NCBI GenBank assembly: GCA_949738935.1
Contig: CATJCJ010000341.1
Span: forward strand, 1 to 64,000
Direction of reading: 5' to 3'
Length of the DNA stretch: 64,000 nucleotides
Origin: an uncultured Eubacteriales bacterium
Lineage (GTDB): Bacteria; Bacillota; Clostridia; Lachnospirales; CAG-274
The position numbers and the translations under genes are program-made. The notes under the pieces were generated by a model. It did no database searches and was not told the DNA's origin. It saw only the letters and a list, made by a program, of their open reading frames with translations. How positions within the stretch are numbered: the stretch's first letter is position 1; each line of letters begins with the position of its first letter. Positions 49,618 through 59,228 of the stretch are shown here, piece by piece.

Positions 49618-51228
49618 TCACTCCCATTCATCACTAAGCCAGTTTCTAAGAAGCTGAGCGACAGCTTCCGGTTTTTCACCGACAAATTTCTCAATTTGTT
49701 TTTTATACTCAGACTCAACGCTTGTGTCAATTTCAGCGAGCATATCCTCTTTTTCATCCTCAAGTTGAGTACTTACAAGCAAATCCTCAACAGAGAGCTC
49801 AGGCTCAACTTCCTCAACCTCATCGGGACGGGTTTTCTTAATAAGTCCAAACGCGAGAAGAATAAGCAAAATAGCCAATATAACAAGCATAACAATCTGT
49901 TCAACAGCGATAGATTCCTCAACCATATCGACAAAAACAGGTTTTTCATAGCCAATAACAGTCAAATTCTCAATACCTGTACCAACCCTAAGAGAATTAA
50001 CCACATCTTGGTCAATATCCATTTTAACCTCAGCGGAATTTTGTTCTTTAAAATCTTCCCATGTATTGTTCTCATCAATTTGACCTGTTCTTATAAGGTC
50101 AGCCTCATTATATTCCCTGTTTTTATAAACATAAACAGCGATAGAAGACTCATCAGGAACAACCTCGCCGCCGTCAATGTCAACAACAAGCTCATCTTTA
50201 TTATATAAATAATCGTTTGTTCTTTTAGATGCCGAATAGGTAGAGTTTCCATCTTCCCCCATAGCGTAATTGGGAGGATTCTCATCATTAGTATCAGTAC
50301 CCGGAGCGTCAGCCGGCGTACCGTTTACAACGTCTTCCTCTTCCTCGGTAGTCCTGTTCGGAACTCCAATTGTAGCGTCGTTAATCGGAGGAGTATAAGT
50401 TGTTGTTTTTTGTTGTTTTTTATCCCAATCCATTTTAAGATTTGAGATTATATTAACCTCATTGTATAATTGGGATAAAGCGCTTCTTATCTTAAGTTCA
50501 ATTTCTTTTTTCTTCTGTTGTTCAATTTCTTCTTTAGAGGAATAGCCTCCCGCGTTTGTAACAGCGCCAGAGTAAAGACTATTGGCGTTTTGGTCAACAA
50601 TCTCAATATTCTCCATTTTAAGTCCGTCAACACTCATAGCGACAAGTCTGGCGATAGAGACAGCCTGTTCTTTAGACAATTCCTTGCTTGTATAAAGAGT
50701 AATTCCCGCGCTTGCCTCTTTTTTATCGCTTTCAAAAAAGACGTCATCATTCGGGAGAACAAGTTTAACTTTTGCGGATTCAACACCATCAACAGTTTTA
50801 ATTTGATTTTCAATATCATTCTCATAAGCTCTTAAATATATCTCATTTTTATCTGATTCCGATAATCCCATATTATTAGCGTTAAGAGCGTCGTCAAATG
50901 TAAAACCAGTATCGGTAATATTTTGTTCAGCGATATGTACCTTAGCTCTGTTGACATCTTCTTGTTTAACCTCAATAGCGGTGCCATTTTTCGTTATTTG
51001 ATTATCAATTCCCGCCTCATCAAAAGCGTTTTGAATTTTACCAATAGTTTGAATATCAGTATTAGACTCAAAAACAACCCAGTTTGGTCTTGTTGTAAAA
51101 TATATGGTTAATCCAAGAGCGACAAGAAGACAAACCATAACGGCGATAAATTTAACTTTTGTACTTGTCTCAGCGTCATTCCACTTTTCTGTCAGTTGGG
51201 TCTTATATTTCTGAATTTTCTCTTGCAA
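49618..51228 (-). CDS. fliF: flagellar MS-ring protein FliF
   Basis: AEQNITDTGFTFDDALNANNMGLSESDKNEIYLRAYENDIENQIKTVDGVESAKVKLVLP. Confidence 0.96.
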   Translation of the reverse strand: MQEKIQKYKTQLTEKWNDAETSTKVKFIAVMVCLLVALGLTIYFTTRPNWVVFESNTDIQTIGKIQNAFDEAGIDNQITKNGTAIEVKQEDVNRAKVHIAEQNITDTGFTFDDALNANNMGLSESDKNEIYLRAYENDIENQIKTVDGVESAKVKLVLPNDDVFFESDKKEASAGITLYTSKELSKEQAVSIARLVAMSVDGLKMENIEIVDQNANSLYSGAVTNAGGYSSKEEIEQQKKKEIELKIRSALSQLYNEVNIISNLKMDWDKKQQKTTTYTPPINDATIGVPNRTTEEEEDVVNGTPADAPGTDTNDENPPNYAMGEDGNSTYSASKRTNDYLYNKDELVVDIDGGEVVPDESSIAVYVYKNREYNEADLIRTGQIDENNTWEDFKEQNSAEVKMDIDQDVVNSLRVGTGIENLTVIGYEKPVFVDMVEESIAVEQIVMLVILAILLILLAFGLIKKTRPDEVEEVEPELSVEDLLVSTQLEDEKEDMLAEIDTSVESEYKKQIEKFVGEKPEAVAQLLRNWLSDEWE

Positions 51229-51271
51229 TTATTTCACCTCTTTTATGCGTATACTAAAACAAAAAATATCG

Positions 51272-51586
51272 TTAAATTTGCATACGCATAATTTCTTGAT
51301 ACGCATTTAAAACCTTATTGGTAACCTGTGTAGTAAACTGAAGTGACGAGGTAGCTCTGCTCTGCGCCATATTAAGAGCGATTATATCATCTGTCTTTCC
51401 CGTAACATAATCTATCTGTGCCTGTTCAGCGTCAAGCTGATAAATATTTGTCTCGTTATATAAACCCATAGCTGCGTCAAAAAAAGTCTCAAAGCCATAA
51501 TCCCCGCTTTTTTGTATAGGGCTGCCGCCGTTAAAATTATCAAGCGTAAGCTTTTGAACCTGAAATAAATCTGTATCTGTTCTCAT
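51272..51586 (-). CDS. fliE: flagellar hook-basal body protein FliE
   Basis: FFDAAMGLYNETNIYQLDAEQAQIDYVTGKTDDIIALNMAQSRATSSLQFTTQVTNKVLNAYQEIMRMQI. Confidence 0.94.
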   Translation of the reverse strand: MRTDTDLFQVQKLTLDNFNGGSPIQKSGDYGFETFFDAAMGLYNETNIYQLDAEQAQIDYVTGKTDDIIALNMAQSRATSSLQFTTQVTNKVLNAYQEIMRMQI

Positions 51587-51614
51587 ATTTTCACTCCTCC
51601 GTTTTTAACAATTT

Positions 51615-52055
51615 TTACTTACCAATTTCAAGTGTTTTTGCAATCATGGATTTTGTTGTATTAATAGCGGTAATATTAGCCTCATAAGAACGACTCGCGG
51701 AAATCATATTAACCATTTCCTCAACAATATTTACATTAGAATTTGTAACATAACCGTCTTCATCAGCGTCAGGATGGGTCGGGTCATAAAACCGACTTCC
51801 GGGGGTCTCATCATCAACAATATTAGTAACGCGAACTCCCTGTCCAACGTCAGAATCCATAGCTTTGCCCAAATAGCGAGCAAAAGAAGACTTAGAGCCT
51901 ATTTCCTGAAATAAAACAATTTTTCTTTTATAAGGCTCGCCATCTTCCGTCCTCGTTGTATCAACATTGGCCATATTCTGACTGATAACATCCATTCTGA
52001 GTCTTTGAGCGGTAAGTGCGGAAGCGCTTGTATCCAAAGAACCAAAAAACGACAT
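51615..52055 (-). CDS. flgC: flagellar rod protein FlgC
   Basis: LDTSASALTAQRLRMDVISQNMANVDTTRTEDGEPYKRK. Confidence 0.96.
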   Translation of the reverse strand: MSFFGSLDTSASALTAQRLRMDVISQNMANVDTTRTEDGEPYKRKIVLFQEIGSKSSFARYLGKAMDSDVGQGVRVTNIVDDETPGSRFYDPTHPDADEDGYVTNSNVNIVEEMVNMISASRSYEANITAINTTKSMIAKTLEIGK

Positions 52056-52076
52056 AAAAATTCCTTCTCTCTAAAA

Positions 52077-52457
52077 TTATTTAAGATTGTTTAAAACCGA
52101 GTTAAGTCTTTCATTATTGTTAATAGCGGAATTCGCGATAACGTCATACATCGCGGAATTTTTATAAAACTTAACCATTTCAGACTCAATATCAACATTA
52201 TTTTGATCAATTCTCACATTATAGCCATAATGCTGACTCTTAACCGCCGGCAAAACAGAACTCATATCAAGTTTTCCCTCAATTTTTGAAGATTCAATAG
52301 CGTTATCAAGAATACTTTGAAACTCAACCTCGCTGCTTTTAAAATTAGGTGTGTCAGCATTAGCCATATTATTGAGAATAACTTGATTTTTAAACTCTGA
52401 AGCCTGCAAAGCGGACTCTAAAACAGTGTTTTGAGTAAACATTTTATCAAAAATCAT
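52077..52457 (-). CDS. flgB: flagellar rod protein FlgB
   Basis: ALQASEFKNQVILNNMANADTPNFKSSEVEFQSIL. Confidence 0.96.
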   Translation of the reverse strand: MIFDKMFTQNTVLESALQASEFKNQVILNNMANADTPNFKSSEVEFQSILDNAIESSKIEGKLDMSSVLPAVKSQHYGYNVRIDQNNVDIESEMVKFYKNSAMYDVIANSAINNNERLNSVLNNLK

Positions 52458-52477
52458 AAAAACACTCCTTTAATACG

Positions 52478-52506
52478 ATTATACCAAAATAAAAATGTAA
52501 AGTAAA
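52478..52506 (-). promoter_or_regulatory. SigA-like promoter (extended -10) of the flagellar operon
   Basis: On - strand TTTACT (52506-52501), 17-nt spacer ending TTTTGG, TATAAT (52483-52478); TGnTATAAT extended -10, just upstream of flgB. Confidence 0.65.
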
Positions 52507-52604
52507 TAGATTTTTGCAAATAACATCTTTTTTTTACTTCCTGTTTGTTCCACGCCAATAAAGCTTTATAAAAAACTCAGACTAAATCCATATTCACACA
52601 TATT

Positions 52605-53885
52605 TTAAGAATTAATATTCTCTCGCTTAACTCCTATATCTCGTCTAAAGTGCATTTTCTCAAACTCAACCATACCAACACCCTCATAAGCGATTTTAAT
52701 AGCCTCATCAAGATTTTCGCCAATACCCGTAACGCCTATAACGCGACCGCCGTTTGTAATAAACTTACCGTCTTTAAGCGCCGTACCGGCGTGATACACA
52801 TAAATATCATCTCTTTGAGCACACTTTTCAAGCCCGTCAATAACAAATCCCTTTTGATAACTTTCGGGATATCCGCCTGACGCTAAAATAACGCAAGCGG
52901 CGGCGTTATCTTTCCACTTAATATCAATTTTATCCAAAGTACCGTCAACACAGGCCTCAAAAATCTCAAACAAATCACTCTCAAGCCTTGGCAGAACAAC
53001 CTGGGTCTCAGGGTCGCCAAATCTGGCGTTATACTCAATAACTTTAGGTCCGTCTTTTGTAATCATAAGACCAAAATAAATAATTCCCTTAAATTCCCTG
53101 CCCTCTTTTTTCAGTGCACGGGCGGTAGGTTTAAATATTTTTTCCATACACGCATCAGCGATTTCAGGAGTATATATTCTGCTTGGGGAAAAAGTTCCCA
53201 TACCTCCGGTATTAAGACCTTTATCATTATCAAAAGCTCTTTTGTGGTCTTGAGCCGAAACCATTGGAACAACGGTATTACCGTCGCAAAATGACAAGAC
53301 AGAAACCTCGGGACCCGTCAAAAACTCCTCAATAACGACTTTACTACCTGACTTTCCAAATTTTTTATCAATCATAAGCTGTTTAAGAGCGGCTTCAGCC
53401 TCCTCAATACTTTCACAAATAAGCACACCTTTTCCGAGAGCGAGACCGTCCGCCTTTACAACTATGGGCAAGGCACTCTTTTTTATGTAAGAACAGGCAT
53501 CATTAAAATCATCAAAGGTCTCATACTTTGCCGTCGGAATATCATATTTTTTCATAAGTTCCTTAGAAAAAGCCTTGCTTCCCTCAATAATAGCCGCATT
53601 TTTTCTTGGTCCGAAAATTCTAAGCCCTCGCTTTTCAAACTCATCAACAATACCCATAACAAGAGGGTCGTCCATACCAACAACAGTAAAATCAATTTTC
53701 CGACTCTCAGCGAAATCCGCCAAAGCCAAAATATCAGTGGCTTTAATATCAACACATTCAGCGTCACAAGAAATACCGGCGTTTCCGGGAGCGCAGTAAA
53801 TCTCATCAACTTTTTCTGACTCTTTAAGTTTAATAATAATAGCGTGTTCTCTTCCTCCGCCTCCAACAACCAAAACCCTCATCAT
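52605..53885 (-). CDS. purD: phosphoribosylamine-glycine ligase
   Basis: [50 protein letters not shown]. Confidence 0.97.
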   Translation of the reverse strand: MMRVLVVGGGGREHAIIIKLKESEKVDEIYCAPGNAGISCDAECVDIKATDILALADFAESRKIDFTVVGMDDPLVMGIVDEFEKRGLRIFGPRKNAAIIEGSKAFSKELMKKYDIPTAKYETFDDFNDACSYIKKSALPIVVKADGLALGKGVLICESIEEAEAALKQLMIDKKFGKSGSKVVIEEFLTGPEVSVLSFCDGNTVVPMVSAQDHKRAFDNDKGLNTGGMGTFSPSRIYTPEIADACMEKIFKPTARALKKEGREFKGIIYFGLMITKDGPKVIEYNARFGDPETQVVLPRLESDLFEIFEACVDGTLDKIDIKWKDNAAACVILASGGYPESYQKGFVIDGLEKCAQRDDIYVYHAGTALKDGKFITNGGRVIGVTGIGENLDEAIKIAYEGVGMVEFEKMHFRRDIGVKRENINS

Positions 53886-54505
53886 TCAACTCTCCTAACA
53901 ATATTATTCTCAACAATAAGTTTTCCCTCAGCGAACAGTCTGACCGCTTCAGGAAAGATAACCCATTCGGCTTGCTCCATAACTCTTTTTTGAAGAATTT
54001 CCGGAGTATCCCCCTCTTCAACCTCAACAGCCTTTTGAGCAATAATAGGCCCCGTGTCAGCGCCGGAATCAACAAAATGAACTGTAGCTCCGGTAACCTT
54101 AACGCCTTTTTCCAAAGCCGCCTCATGAACTTTCAAACCATAAAACCCTTGTCCGCAAAATGATGGTATAAGCGAGGGATGTATATTAATAATTTTATTT
54201 TTAAATGCATCCGTAAATTTTGATGTCAAAATAACCATAAACCCGGCGAAAACAATAAGACCAACGTCTCTTGACTTAAAATGCTCAATCAAAGCGTCCT
54301 CATACTCATCAACAGATGAAAACTGTTTTTTAGAAATCCAAGCTGTCTCAATATTATTCTTTTTAGCCCGCTCAAGAGCGTAAGCGTCTTTTCTGTTACT
54401 TACGACAGTAACAATCTTTCCGTCAATATCGCCGGAATCAACAGCGTCCATAATAGCCTGCAAATTAGTTCCCCCGCCGGAAACAAGAGCTCCTATCTTA
54501 AGCAT
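53882..54505 (-). CDS. purN: phosphoribosylglycinamide formyltransferase
   Basis: [67 protein letters not shown]. Confidence 0.97.
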   Translation of the reverse strand: MLKIGALVSGGGTNLQAIMDAVDSGDIDGKIVTVVSNRKDAYALERAKKNNIETAWISKKQFSSVDEYEDALIEHFKSRDVGLIVFAGFMVILTSKFTDAFKNKIINIHPSLIPSFCGQGFYGLKVHEAALEKGVKVTGATVHFVDSGADTGPIIAQKAVEVEEGDTPEILQKRVMEQAEWVIFPEAVRLFAEGKLIVENNIVRRVE

Positions 54506-55518
54506 ATGTCAATTCCATCTCCTTTAACGGTTTTGCCGATTACGTAAGCTTTCTCACCTTGTTTTTCAAGAATATCAATAGTTTTTTCCGCGTCTTCCCT
54601 GCTAACAGCCAAAACCATTCCAATCCCCATATTAAAGGTATTATACATAGAAATCCTCTCAATATCACCTTTCTCCCCCAAAAGCTCAAAAACAGGCAAG
54701 ACAGGCCAAGACCCCTCCTCAATAACCGCTTTTATCCCATCAGGAAGCATTCTTGGGATATTCTCAATAAATCCTCCCCCTGTAATATGGCTTATACCTT
54801 TAACTTTAACATTTTTAACAAGTTCCAAAACAGCCTTAACATAAATTTTTGTTGGAATAAGCAAAGTCTCTCCCAAAGTAGAGCCAAGCTCATCAAAATA
54901 TTGTTTTAGATTTTCCTCTGAAATGTCAAAAACCTTTCTCACAAGAGAATAACCGTTTGAATGAATACCACTTGAGGCTATTCCTATAAGTACATCATCC
55001 TCATTGATATCGTTTCCATCAATAATATTAGCCTTATCAAGAAGACCAACAGTAAACCCCGCCAAATCATACTCGTCAACAGGATAAAACCCCGGCATCT
55101 CAGCGGTTTCCCCGCCAATAAGAGAAGCCCCGGCCTGTTTACATCCCTCAGAGACGCCTTTAACAATAAGGGCTATTTTTTCAGGAAAGTTTTTACCGCA
55201 AGCGATATAATCCAAAAAAAACAAAGGTTCGGCACCGCTGCAAATAATATCGTTCACACACATAGCGACAACATCAATACCAACCGTATCGTGTTTATCC
55301 ATCATAAAAGCAAGTTTAAGTTTTGTCCCAACACCATCTGTTCCCGAAACCAAAACCGGCTCTTTCATATCTTTAGCCTTAGCGATAGAAAAAAGCCCGC
55401 CAAAACCTCCCAAGTCCGTCAAAACCTCATTTCTAAAAGTACTTTTAACATAATTTTTCATAAGCTCAACAGACTTGTACCCGGCCTCAACATCAACGCC
55501 CGCCGATTTATAATCCAT
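54493..55518 (-). CDS. purM: phosphoribosylformylglycinamidine cyclo-ligase
   Basis: [62 protein letters not shown]. Confidence 0.97.
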   Translation of the reverse strand: MDYKSAGVDVEAGYKSVELMKNYVKSTFRNEVLTDLGGFGGLFSIAKAKDMKEPVLVSGTDGVGTKLKLAFMMDKHDTVGIDVVAMCVNDIICSGAEPLFFLDYIACGKNFPEKIALIVKGVSEGCKQAGASLIGGETAEMPGFYPVDEYDLAGFTVGLLDKANIIDGNDINEDDVLIGIASSGIHSNGYSLVRKVFDISEENLKQYFDELGSTLGETLLIPTKIYVKAVLELVKNVKVKGISHITGGGFIENIPRMLPDGIKAVIEEGSWPVLPVFELLGEKGDIERISMYNTFNMGIGMVLAVSREDAEKTIDILEKQGEKAYVIGKTVKGDGIDICLR

Positions 55519-55752
55519 TTAAAAAACCTCCCTAATCAGAATTTAATCACAAAACAATATACAAAAATTTAATTCACCAAAGAATATTTATTTCACCAAT
55601 TCAATAACAAACACATATATATTTTTAACACAATCAACAAAAAAAGTCAATACTATTATAGTATATTCACAAAAAATTATATAGAAATTTTTAAAAAACA
55701 CAAAAAAACAAATAAAACTTGTTAAAGTCACACAATTTTTCACAAAACAACG

Positions 55753-55789
55753 TTAGACAGGCTTTTTTTAGATTTTAGACAGATTCTTA
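55753..55789. repeat. solo B-family terminal repeat (37 bp)
   Basis: TTAGACAGGCTTTTTTTAGATTTTAGACAGATTCTTA, near-identical to the right end of B1 and to 61901-61937 (inverted). Confidence 0.7.
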
Positions 55790-55794
55790 CATAA

Positions 55795-55849
55795 TTTAAG
55801 GCGATGTCGACAAACCAATAAAACTCAAATTTGTCGATATCGCCTTAAA
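55795..55849. terminator. long hairpin at ahcY 3' end (terminator-like or element-derived)
   Basis: TTTAAGGCGATGTCGACAAA / TTTGTCGATATCGCCTTAAA, 20-bp arms with one G/T mismatch; no clear U-tract. Confidence 0.55.
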
Positions 55850-55854
55850 CAATC

Positions 55855-57102
55855 CTATACTTCCCAACTATTCAAATAATTTTCCTGAGCGTCTGTCAGC
55901 TCATCAATCTGAAGATTCCAGAATTTAAGTTTTCTTTTTGAAACCTCTTTATCGACCTCTTCCGGAACATAAATAATATTCTCATCAAAAGAGCCCTTAT
56001 TTTTAACAAGATATAAAGCGCTGAGAGCTTGGATAGCGAAACTCATATCCATAATCTCAGCAGGGTGCCCGTCTCCGGCGGCAAGATTAACTAATCTGCC
56101 CTCACCTATAACATAAAGCCAGTTACCGTTTGAGAGCTTGTATCCCATAATATTATTTCTGGCGAGTTTTTCCTCAACAGCCATTTCTTTAAGTCCCTTA
56201 ACATCAACTTCCACATCAAAATGACCGGCATTGCACAAAACAGCCCCATCTTTCATAACTTTAAAAGAATTCTCAGTAATAACGTCTCGGCAGCCCGTAA
56301 CAGTAACAAAAAAATCACCAATCTTAGCGGCCTCTTCCATTCTCATAACTTTAAACCCGTCCATAACAGCTTCCATAGCCTTAATCGGGTCAATCTCAGT
56401 AATAATAACAGAAGCTCCGAGACCTTTAGCTCTCATAGCGACGCCCTTTCCGCACCAGCCATATCCCGCCACAACAACATTTTTTCCGGCGACAATCAAA
56501 TTTGTCGTCCTGTTAATTCCGTCCCAAACAGACTGACCTGTTCCATATCTGTTGTCAAACAAATATTTGCATTTAGCGTTATTAACCAAAACCATAGGAA
56601 ATTTAAGCTTCTTTTCTCTGTTCATCGCGATAAGACGAATAATACCTGTTGTAGTCTCTTCACAACCGCCAATCACATCGGCGATTTTTTCAGGATATTT
56701 ATTGTGAATTAAATTAACCAAATCCCCGCCGTCATCAATAATAATATTAGGACCCGCCTCAATAACTTTGGAGGTATGTCTCTCATATTCCTCTTTTGTA
56801 GCCCCATGCCAAGCGAAAACATTAAGACCGTCATGAACCAGAGCGGCGGCCACGTCATCCTGTGTTGACAAAGGATTACTTCCTGTTATATACATTTCAG
56901 CCCCTCCGGCGGCCAAAACTTTACACAGATAAGCGGTTTTAGCCTCAAGATGAATGGAAAGAGCGATTTTAAGCCCCTTAAAAGGCTTATCGGCCTCAAA
57001 CTCTTTCTCAATACTTCTAAGTAAATCCATATTTTGTTTTACCCAATCAATTTTTCTTTTACCGCTCTCCCAAAGACTCAAATCACAAATCTCACTTTTC
57101 AA
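55855..57102 (-). CDS. ahcY: adenosylhomocysteinase
   Basis: GLKIALSIHLEAKTAYLCKVLAAGGAEMYITGSNPLSTQDDVAAAL; NAD site VVVAGYGWCGKGVAMRAKGLGASVIITEIDP. Confidence 0.96.
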   Translation of the reverse strand: MKSEICDLSLWESGKRKIDWVKQNMDLLRSIEKEFEADKPFKGLKIALSIHLEAKTAYLCKVLAAGGAEMYITGSNPLSTQDDVAAALVHDGLNVFAWHGATKEEYERHTSKVIEAGPNIIIDDGGDLVNLIHNKYPEKIADVIGGCEETTTGIIRLIAMNREKKLKFPMVLVNNAKCKYLFDNRYGTGQSVWDGINRTTNLIVAGKNVVVAGYGWCGKGVAMRAKGLGASVIITEIDPIKAMEAVMDGFKVMRMEEAAKIGDFFVTVTGCRDVITENSFKVMKDGAVLCNAGHFDVEVDVKGLKEMAVEEKLARNNIMGYKLSNGNWLYVIGEGRLVNLAAGDGHPAEIMDMSFAIQALSALYLVKNKGSFDENIIYVPEEVDKEVSKRKLKFWNLQIDELTDAQENYLNSWEV

Positions 57103-57121
57103 TGTTAAATCCCTCCAAAAA

Positions 57122-58402
57122 TCATTTTATCTTTTCAGCGATTTTCTCAACTTTGTCATAAACCTCTTTTTCATCAATATAAGATAATTTTCTGTTTTCC
57201 ATAACAATATCACCGCCAATAATAACAGTGTCAACCTCTGAACCGTTAGCCGAATAAGATAAAGCCGCCATAATATTGTTTTTCGGACGCATTTGAGGGC
57301 AATTCAAGTCAAGAATAGCAATATCAGCCGCCTTACCGACTTTAATCTGTCCGGAATTTATTTTAAGAGCTTTTGCCCCATTAATTGTAGCGGCTTTAAA
57401 AACCTCAAAAGCGTTAACAGCCTGAGCGTTTTCATTTAAACCCTTGTGGATAAGGGCGGTATGGTTCATATCCGAAAAAAGATTTAAACTATTGTTACTG
57501 GCGGCGCTGTCTGTCCCCATACAAATATTAATCCCCTTATCAATCATTTTGCAAACAGGAGCGAAACCGTTTCCAAGCTTCATATTACTTATAGGGTTTA
57601 AAGCGACACTTACATTTTTTTCTTTAAGAATATCAAAATCAATATCCTCAAGATGAACACAATGAGCGGCAACGGTACCAGTCTCAAAAAAACCCAAACT
57701 GTCAAGATATTGTACAGGAGTCATATTATAATTTTTTTTAGCCTCAGAAACCTCATACCTTGTCTCAGACAAATGAGTATGAAGAGGAAGATTATATTCT
57801 TTGGCTTTATCTATAATAAACTCAATATAATCTGTTCCACAAGTATAAATAGCGTGAGGAGCCAGCATAAAAGAAAGCTTCTCTTTATCTTTCCATTCAT
57901 CAAACTCCTCCAGAGCCTCGTTAATTCTTCTGACAGAACCCTCATCATTTCTGTTCTCACCTGAAAGACCCCTTGAGATAACAGCTCTCATACCTGAATC
58001 AACGGCCGCTCTGGCGGTCTGATTTTTAAACATATGCATATCAAGAAAACAAGTTGTGCCTGTTTTAATCATTTCGACACAAGCAAGCAAAGCTCCCCAA
58101 TAAGCGTCCTCATTTGAAAGCTTATCTTCTCTCGGCATAATATTTTTAAAAAGCCAATCATCAAAAGACAAATCATCGGCGATATTCCTAAATACCGACA
58201 TATAAGTATGTGTATGACAATTAATCAACCCTGGAACAGCGAGTTTATCTTTACCGTCAACAATTTTATCCGCCTTAAACTCACCGTCAAATTTACCAAT
58301 TCCCTGAATAATACCATCTTTTATAAATATATCTGTTTCTTCTATCTCATATTCTCTCTCATCACTGATAACAGCGAGAATATTTTCCAGTTTTATATTC
58401 AA
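57122..58402 (-). CDS. mtaD: amidohydrolase, 5'-methylthioadenosine/S-adenosylhomocysteine deaminase family
   Basis: PGLINCHTHTYMSVFRNIADDLSFDDWLF, HLSETRYEV, GTDSAASNNSLNLFSDM; start may be TTG 58402 (after ggggggtttt) rather than TTG 58420. Confidence 0.9.
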   Translation of the reverse strand: MNIKLENILAVISDEREYEIEETDIFIKDGIIQGIGKFDGEFKADKIVDGKDKLAVPGLINCHTHTYMSVFRNIADDLSFDDWLFKNIMPREDKLSNEDAYWGALLACVEMIKTGTTCFLDMHMFKNQTARAAVDSGMRAVISRGLSGENRNDEGSVRRINEALEEFDEWKDKEKLSFMLAPHAIYTCGTDYIEFIIDKAKEYNLPLHTHLSETRYEVSEAKKNYNMTPVQYLDSLGFFETGTVAAHCVHLEDIDFDILKEKNVSVALNPISNMKLGNGFAPVCKMIDKGINICMGTDSAASNNSLNLFSDMNHTALIHKGLNENAQAVNAFEVFKAATINGAKALKINSGQIKVGKAADIAILDLNCPQMRPKNNIMAALSYSANGSEVDTVIIGGDIVMENRKLSYIDEKEVYDKVEKIAEKIK

Positions 58403-58437
58403 CCAAAACCCCCCATTCAAAAAATAAATATCTTAAA

Positions 58438-58602
58438 TAGACCCTGTTTAGTAACCTAAATGACAACGATTGACAAAAGATTTTTTGTCAGTCGAAGCCT
58501 GATTTTTGCGGGAATACTCGTAGCGGTATTTCAAAAAATCAGGCAAAGACAGGCGGAAAAAGATTTGTCAAGCTTTATTATGGAGGTTACTAAACAGGTC
58601 TA
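58438..58602. mobile_element. MITE-like element E1 (165 bp incl. TA)
   Basis: TAGACCCTGTTTAGTAACCT ... AGGTTACTAAACAGGTCTA; internal GCCTGATTTTT...AAAAATCAGGC; second copy E2. Confidence 0.85.
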
Positions 58603-58622
58603 ATATTAATCATTGTCCTCAA

Positions 58623-58856
58623 TCAAGAAATTATTTTCACAAATTTTCCGCCGTTATTTACATAATCGCTGTTCTCACCAATAATTGAGTCCGCGTATCC
58701 TGTGGCAAAAATCATAATTTGATTTACCATTTTCTTTTTATAATAATCAGGAGGAACTATCTGTATATCTGTCCCCGGAACATATTTCCACCCGTAATTT
58801 TCATCTACATCACACAAAATACTGATAATGTATTTTACGCAAGTTCTATTTTCCAA
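58623..58856 (-). CDS. hypothetical protein (77 aa), possibly a remnant
   Basis: ORF with TTG start only, no clear RBS, lies between E1 and E2. Confidence 0.25.
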   Translation of the reverse strand: MENRTCVKYIISILCDVDENYGWKYVPGTDIQIVPPDYYKKKMVNQIMIFATGYADSIIGENSDYVNNGGKFVKIIS

Positions 58857-58976
58857 AATAATTTTAAATTGATACGCTTAACACCTGCATAGCGTCACCT
58901 TAAATATTTTACCATAATTTTTTATATTCCGCAATAAGTAGTTAAAAAAAAGTATAAAAATTGATTTATAAAAAAA

Positions 58977-59143
58977 TAGACCTGTTCGATAACCTAAGCT
59001 GTGACGATTGGCAAGAGATTTTTCCGCCATACGAAGCCTGATTTTTGCAGGAATACTCGCAGCGGTATTTCAAAAAGATCAGGCAAAGTATGGCGGAAAA
59101 AGGTCTGTCAAGCGGCATTGCGGAAGTTATTGAACAGGTTCTA
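58977..59143. mobile_element. MITE-like element E2 (167 bp incl. TA)
   Basis: TAGACCTGTTCGATAACCT ... AAGTTATTGAACAGGTTCTA; internal sequence closely matches E1, same orientation. Confidence 0.85.
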
Positions 59144-59228
59144 ATAAAGGAAATATCATAAAATTTTAAATCTCGTGATATTCCTTTATTTTCTACATGT
59201 CTGCCTTTATTCTTTATTTTTATTTTAC

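Noticed and set aside
55621-55680. Possible purine-operon promoter (TTGACT...TAAAAA) upstream of purM
   Set aside because: The -35 is fair but the -10 is poor in an AT-rich stretch; not specific enough to report.
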